Shown here piece by piece: positions 61,006 to 64,000 of a DNA stretch of 64,000 nucleotides (positions are counted from its first letter, which is position 1; each line of letters begins with the position of its first letter). This stretch comes from Flavobacterium cheniae. GTDB lineage: Bacteria > Bacteroidota > Bacteroidia > Flavobacteriales > Flavobacteriaceae. Under the pieces are notes generated by a model that was not told where the DNA came from, did no database searches, and worked only from the letters and a program-made list of their open reading frames with translations. Where the stretch lies: the NCBI RefSeq assembly GCF_004363695.1, contig NZ_SNZC01000001.1, positions 618,431 to 682,430 of the forward strand, written 5' to 3'. The translations under genes and the position numbers were made by a program.

Positions 61006-62559
61006 ATGAGCCAGATAAAAATCCTTTGGGTTGATGATGAAATTGATTTATTAAAACCACATATCCTTTTTTTAGAAAAGAAGAATTATCATGTAACTAC
61101 CTGTAATAACGGGCAAGATGCTATTGATTTGTTTGATGAAAACAATTTTGATGTGGTGTTTTTAGATGAAAACATGCCGGGTTTAAGTGGTTTAGAAACT
61201 TTATCTGAATTAAAAGAAAAGAAATCTTCGGTTCCGGTGATTATGATTACCAAAAGTGAAGAAGAATATATTATGGAAGAAGCTATCGGTTCTAAAATTG
61301 CCGATTATTTGATAAAACCTGTAAATCCAAATCAGATTTTATTGAGTTTAAAAAAGAATTTAGATCATTCACGATTGATTTCTGAGAAAACAACTTTGGA
61401 TTATCAGAAAGAATTCCGAAAAATTGCGATGGATATGGCAATGGTTCGTACCTATGAAGATTGGGTGGAATTGTATAAAAAATTATTGTTCTGGGAATTA
61501 GAGTTGGAAAACATCGAAGACCAAAGCATGGTTGAAATTTTGGAAAGTCAAAAAGCCGAAGCCAATATGCAATTTGGTAAATTCATCGAGCGTAATTACG
61601 AAGATTGGTTCCAACCAAAAGCCGATAAACCGATTCTTTCACATGAAATCTTTGGGGAATTAGTCGCGCCTGAAATCCGTAAAAAAGACAAGCCTATTCT
61701 ATTCGTGGTGATTGACAACTTACGTTATGATCAATGGAAAGCATTTGAAAGCGTTGTAAATAATCACTACAAACTGGAAAAAGAAGTCAGCTACTTCTCT
61801 ATTTTACCAACAGCAACTCAATATGCTCGTAATGCGATATTTTCGGGTTTAACGCCTTTAGATATGGAAAAGAAATTTCCTCAATATTGGAAAAACGATC
61901 CAGATGAAGGTGGAAAAAATCTGTATGAAGGTGAATTTTTAACCGAACAACTAAAACGTTTAGGATTAAACATCAAGCAAGAATATTATAAGATAACCAA
62001 TTTTACAGCTGGAAAAAAATTAGCAGACAACTTCAAATCATTAAAAAACAATGATTTAACGACTATTGTTTATAATTTCGTAGACATGTTATCGCACGCT
62101 AAAACCGAAATGGATGTAGTAAAAGAATTAGCTTCAAACGATAAAGCATATCGCTCTTTAACGGCGAGTTGGTTTAAGAATTCTCCACTTTTAGACATGA
62201 TTCAACAAGCACAACAACTTGGTTTTAGATTGATTATAACTACCGACCATGGAACTATCAATTGTAAAAATCCATCGAAAGTTATTGGTGATAAAAACAC
62301 AAGTTTAAATCTTCGCTACAAAACCGGAAGAAGTTTAACCTATGAAGACAAAGACGTTTATGCTGTGAAAGATCCGAAAAAAATTGGTTTACCAGCTCTA
62401 AACATGAGTAGCTCTTTTATTTTTGCGAAAAACGATTTATTTTTGGCTTACGTTAATAACTACAATCATTATGTGAGTTATTACCGAAATACCTATCAAC
62501 ACGGAGGAATTTCATTAGAAGAAATGGTGATTCCGTTTTTAGTTTTAGAACCAAGATAA
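61006..62559 (+). CDS. porX: PorX response regulator with PglZ-type phosphodiesterase domain
   Basis: This 517-residue protein has a receiver domain with the acidic pocket WVDDE near 8-12, the phospho-Asp VVFLDENMPG at residue 54 and MITKSEE with the conserved Lys. A helical linker follows, then a PglZ/alkaline-phosphatase-like domain with LFVVIDNLRYDQWKA, ILPTATQYARNA and ITTDHGTINC. PorX works with PorY in the type IX secretion system. The start has an AAGAAG ribosome-binding site. Confidence 0.95.
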   Translation: MSQIKILWVDDEIDLLKPHILFLEKKNYHVTTCNNGQDAIDLFDENNFDVVFLDENMPGLSGLETLSELKEKKSSVPVIMITKSEEEYIMEEAIGSKIADYLIKPVNPNQILLSLKKNLDHSRLISEKTTLDYQKEFRKIAMDMAMVRTYEDWVELYKKLLFWELELENIEDQSMVEILESQKAEANMQFGKFIERNYEDWFQPKADKPILSHEIFGELVAPEIRKKDKPILFVVIDNLRYDQWKAFESVVNNHYKLEKEVSYFSILPTATQYARNAIFSGLTPLDMEKKFPQYWKNDPDEGGKNLYEGEFLTEQLKRLGLNIKQEYYKITNFTAGKKLADNFKSLKNNDLTTIVYNFVDMLSHAKTEMDVVKELASNDKAYRSLTASWFKNSPLLDMIQQAQQLGFRLIITTDHGTINCKNPSKVIGDKNTSLNLRYKTGRSLTYEDKDVYAVKDPKKIGLPALNMSSSFIFAKNDLFLAYVNNYNHYVSYYRNTYQHGGISLEEMVIPFLVLEPR

Positions 62560-62585
62560 TAGTGTTCAGTTAACTTAGAATATAT

Positions 62586-62999
62586 ATGACGATAATTTTT
62601 TCATTAGACGAAATCACAAACGTTGCCAAGCAAATATTAGCCACGCCATCATTAAAAAAAGTAATTACATTTCACGCTCAAATGGGTGCTGGAAAAACCA
62701 CTTTAATTAAAGAATTGGTGAAAGAATTAGGCGTAAAAGATAATTCAAGTAGTCCTACATTTTCTTTAGTGAATGAATATCGCACGTTTGAAGGTGAAAT
62801 CGTATATCATTTTGATTTGTACCGATTAAATTCAGAAGAAGAAGGTTACGACATGGGATTAGACGAATATTTCTATTCTGATAATTGGTGTTTTATCGAA
62901 TGGCCAGAAAAAACACCCAATTTAATTCCGATAGACCACGCCAGTATTTCAATAAAAGTAATGGCGGACGGTAAAAGAGAATTGACCTTGAAGAACTAA
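62586..62999 (+). CDS. tsaE: tRNA threonylcarbamoyladenosine biosynthesis ATPase
   Basis: This 137-residue P-loop protein has HAQMGAGKTTLIKELVKELG (Walker A) and the TsaE segments SPTFSLVNEY, HFDLYRL and FIEWPEK. TsaE works with TsaB and TsaD to make t6A in tRNA. It follows porX after 26 bp. Confidence 0.95.
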   Translation: MTIIFSLDEITNVAKQILATPSLKKVITFHAQMGAGKTTLIKELVKELGVKDNSSSPTFSLVNEYRTFEGEIVYHFDLYRLNSEEEGYDMGLDEYFYSDNWCFIEWPEKTPNLIPIDHASISIKVMADGKRELTLKN

Positions 63000-63058
63000 A
63001 AGATTCTTTTCTATTTTAAAAAATATTCCTAAATTGGTACCACAAAAAACAACGCAAC

Positions 63059-64000
63059 ATGTCCATTTATAGTCCATTTTCGAAATCACAACTATTACCA
63101 CAAGAAGAAAAGCTAGAAGTGGCGCGTCATAAAAGTGAGTTGTTTATAGGAATTCCTAAAGAAACTTCTTATCAAGAACGTCGTATTTGCTTAACACCAG
63201 ATGCCGTTTCTTCATTAGTTTCACATGGACATCGCGTAATGTTAGAAGCTGGTGCTGGAGAATGTTCAAGTTATAGCGATAAAGAATATAGCGATGCAGG
63301 TGCCGAAATAACTCAAGACACAAAAAAAGTATTGGGTTGCCCAATGATTTTAAAAGTGGAACCACCTACTCTAGCCGAACTAGAAATGATGAATCCGCAA
63401 ACTATCGTTATTTCAGCAATTCAATTAAAAACTCAGAAAAAAGAATATTTTGAAGCCTTAGCTACTAAAAGAATTACTGCCTTAGCTTTCGAATTTATAA
63501 AAGATGAAGATGGTTCCTATCCAGCAGTAAAATCACTATCTGAAATTGCAGGAACTGCTTCGGTTTTGATCGCATCAGAATTGATGATTGGAGAAAACAT
63601 TGGAAAAGGATTATTGTTTGGAAATATTACAGGAGTTCCACCTACAAAAGTTGTCATAATTGGTGCAGGAACAGTTGCAGAATATGCTGCCAGAACCGCT
63701 TTAGGACTAGGCGCAACTGTGAAAGTATTTGATAATTCGATTACCAAATTACGTCGTTTACAAAACACATTAAATCAAAGAATATTTACTTCTACTATTC
63801 AAGAAAAATCGCTTTTAAAAGCCTTACGTCGTTGTGATGTTGCTATTGGTGCTATGAAAGGTAAAAACCGTGCTCCAATTGTAGTTACTGAAACTATGGT
63901 GGAACACATGAAAAAAGGAGCTGTTATTGTAGATGTTAGTATTGATACGGGAGGTTGTTTTGAAACTTCAGAAGTCACCACACACGAAAAACCAACCTTT
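63059..64000 (+). CDS. ald: Alanine dehydrogenase (3' end outside window)
   Basis: ATG at 63059 opens a frame with no stop to the right edge, 314 codons. Recognisable segments are IGIPKETSYQERRICLTPDA, LILKVEPP-like MILKVEPPTLAELEMM, VVIIGAGTVAEYAARTALG (NAD-binding loop) and VIVDVSIDTGGCFETSE. It reversibly deaminates L-alanine to pyruvate using NAD. It lies 59 bp after tsaE and is cut by the window edge. Confidence 0.9.
   Translation, partial: MSIYSPFSKSQLLPQEEKLEVARHKSELFIGIPKETSYQERRICLTPDAVSSLVSHGHRVMLEAGAGECSSYSDKEYSDAGAEITQDTKKVLGCPMILKVEPPTLAELEMMNPQTIVISAIQLKTQKKEYFEALATKRITALAFEFIKDEDGSYPAVKSLSEIAGTASVLIASELMIGENIGKGLLFGNITGVPPTKVVIIGAGTVAEYAARTALGLGATVKVFDNSITKLRRLQNTLNQRIFTSTIQEKSLLKALRRCDVAIGAMKGKNRAPIVVTETMVEHMKKGAVIVDVSIDTGGCFETSEVTTHEKPTF

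Overview
The window is AT-rich DNA from a Bacteroidota member, most likely a Flavobacteriaceae species close to Flavobacterium. Support comes from porX (type IX secretion regulator), a fused lpxC/fabZ, menA/menB/menC, many short Bacteroidota-type signal peptides and lipoboxes, and promoters of the TTG-N19/20-TAnnTTTG kind.

Positions 1 to about 32,200 form an accessory island. It opens inside a mobile-element replication pair: a 5'-truncated winged-helix initiator-like gene and a DnaC-like ATPase. It closes with a tyrosine integrase (30,695-31,984). A degenerate copy of the ATPase 3' end (1,467-1,547) marks the left junction of a large minus-strand defence block. That block (1,588-17,539) is ten tightly packed or overlapping genes behind one good promoter (17,571-17,601): hsdR-hsdM-hsdS (type I restriction-modification), a Septu-like ATPase/HNH pair, McrB-McrC, and finally a three-gene module. 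The module encodes a ubiquitin-like protein ending exactly in Gly-Gly, a DUF4132-family protein and an E1/ThiF-like adenylyltransferase. I see no E2, ligase or JAB peptidase with it. This Ubl-DUF4132-E1 module attached to McrBC is the best candidate here for a poorly described system.

From 18,403 to 30,595 lies a run of thirteen mostly small minus-strand genes of unknown function: lipoproteins, single-TM proteins, a WG-repeat protein, a zinc-ribbon protein and immunity-like soluble proteins. One of them (24,536-25,120) is flanked by sequences resembling integron attC recombination sites and is visibly richer in G+C. The run could be an integron-like cassette array or a polymorphic-toxin immunity array.

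From 32,272 onward the DNA is ordinary chromosome: two tandem YkgJ cysteine-cluster proteins, a Nudix hydrolase, a glycosyltransferase behind unusual 7-bp tandem repeats, miaE, and menaquinone genes (menC, menA, menB) mixed with PH-domain membrane proteins. Secreted peptidase and hydrolase genes, a CvfB-like RNA-binding protein, a porin, prmA, clpS and sucD follow. Then comes a lipid A operon (lpxD, lpxC/fabZ, lpxA, efp, a second lpxD-like gene), an HD-domain hydrolase, porX, tsaE and the start of an alanine dehydrogenase gene cut by the right edge. Functional calls rest on motif recognition by eye; no database search was possible.
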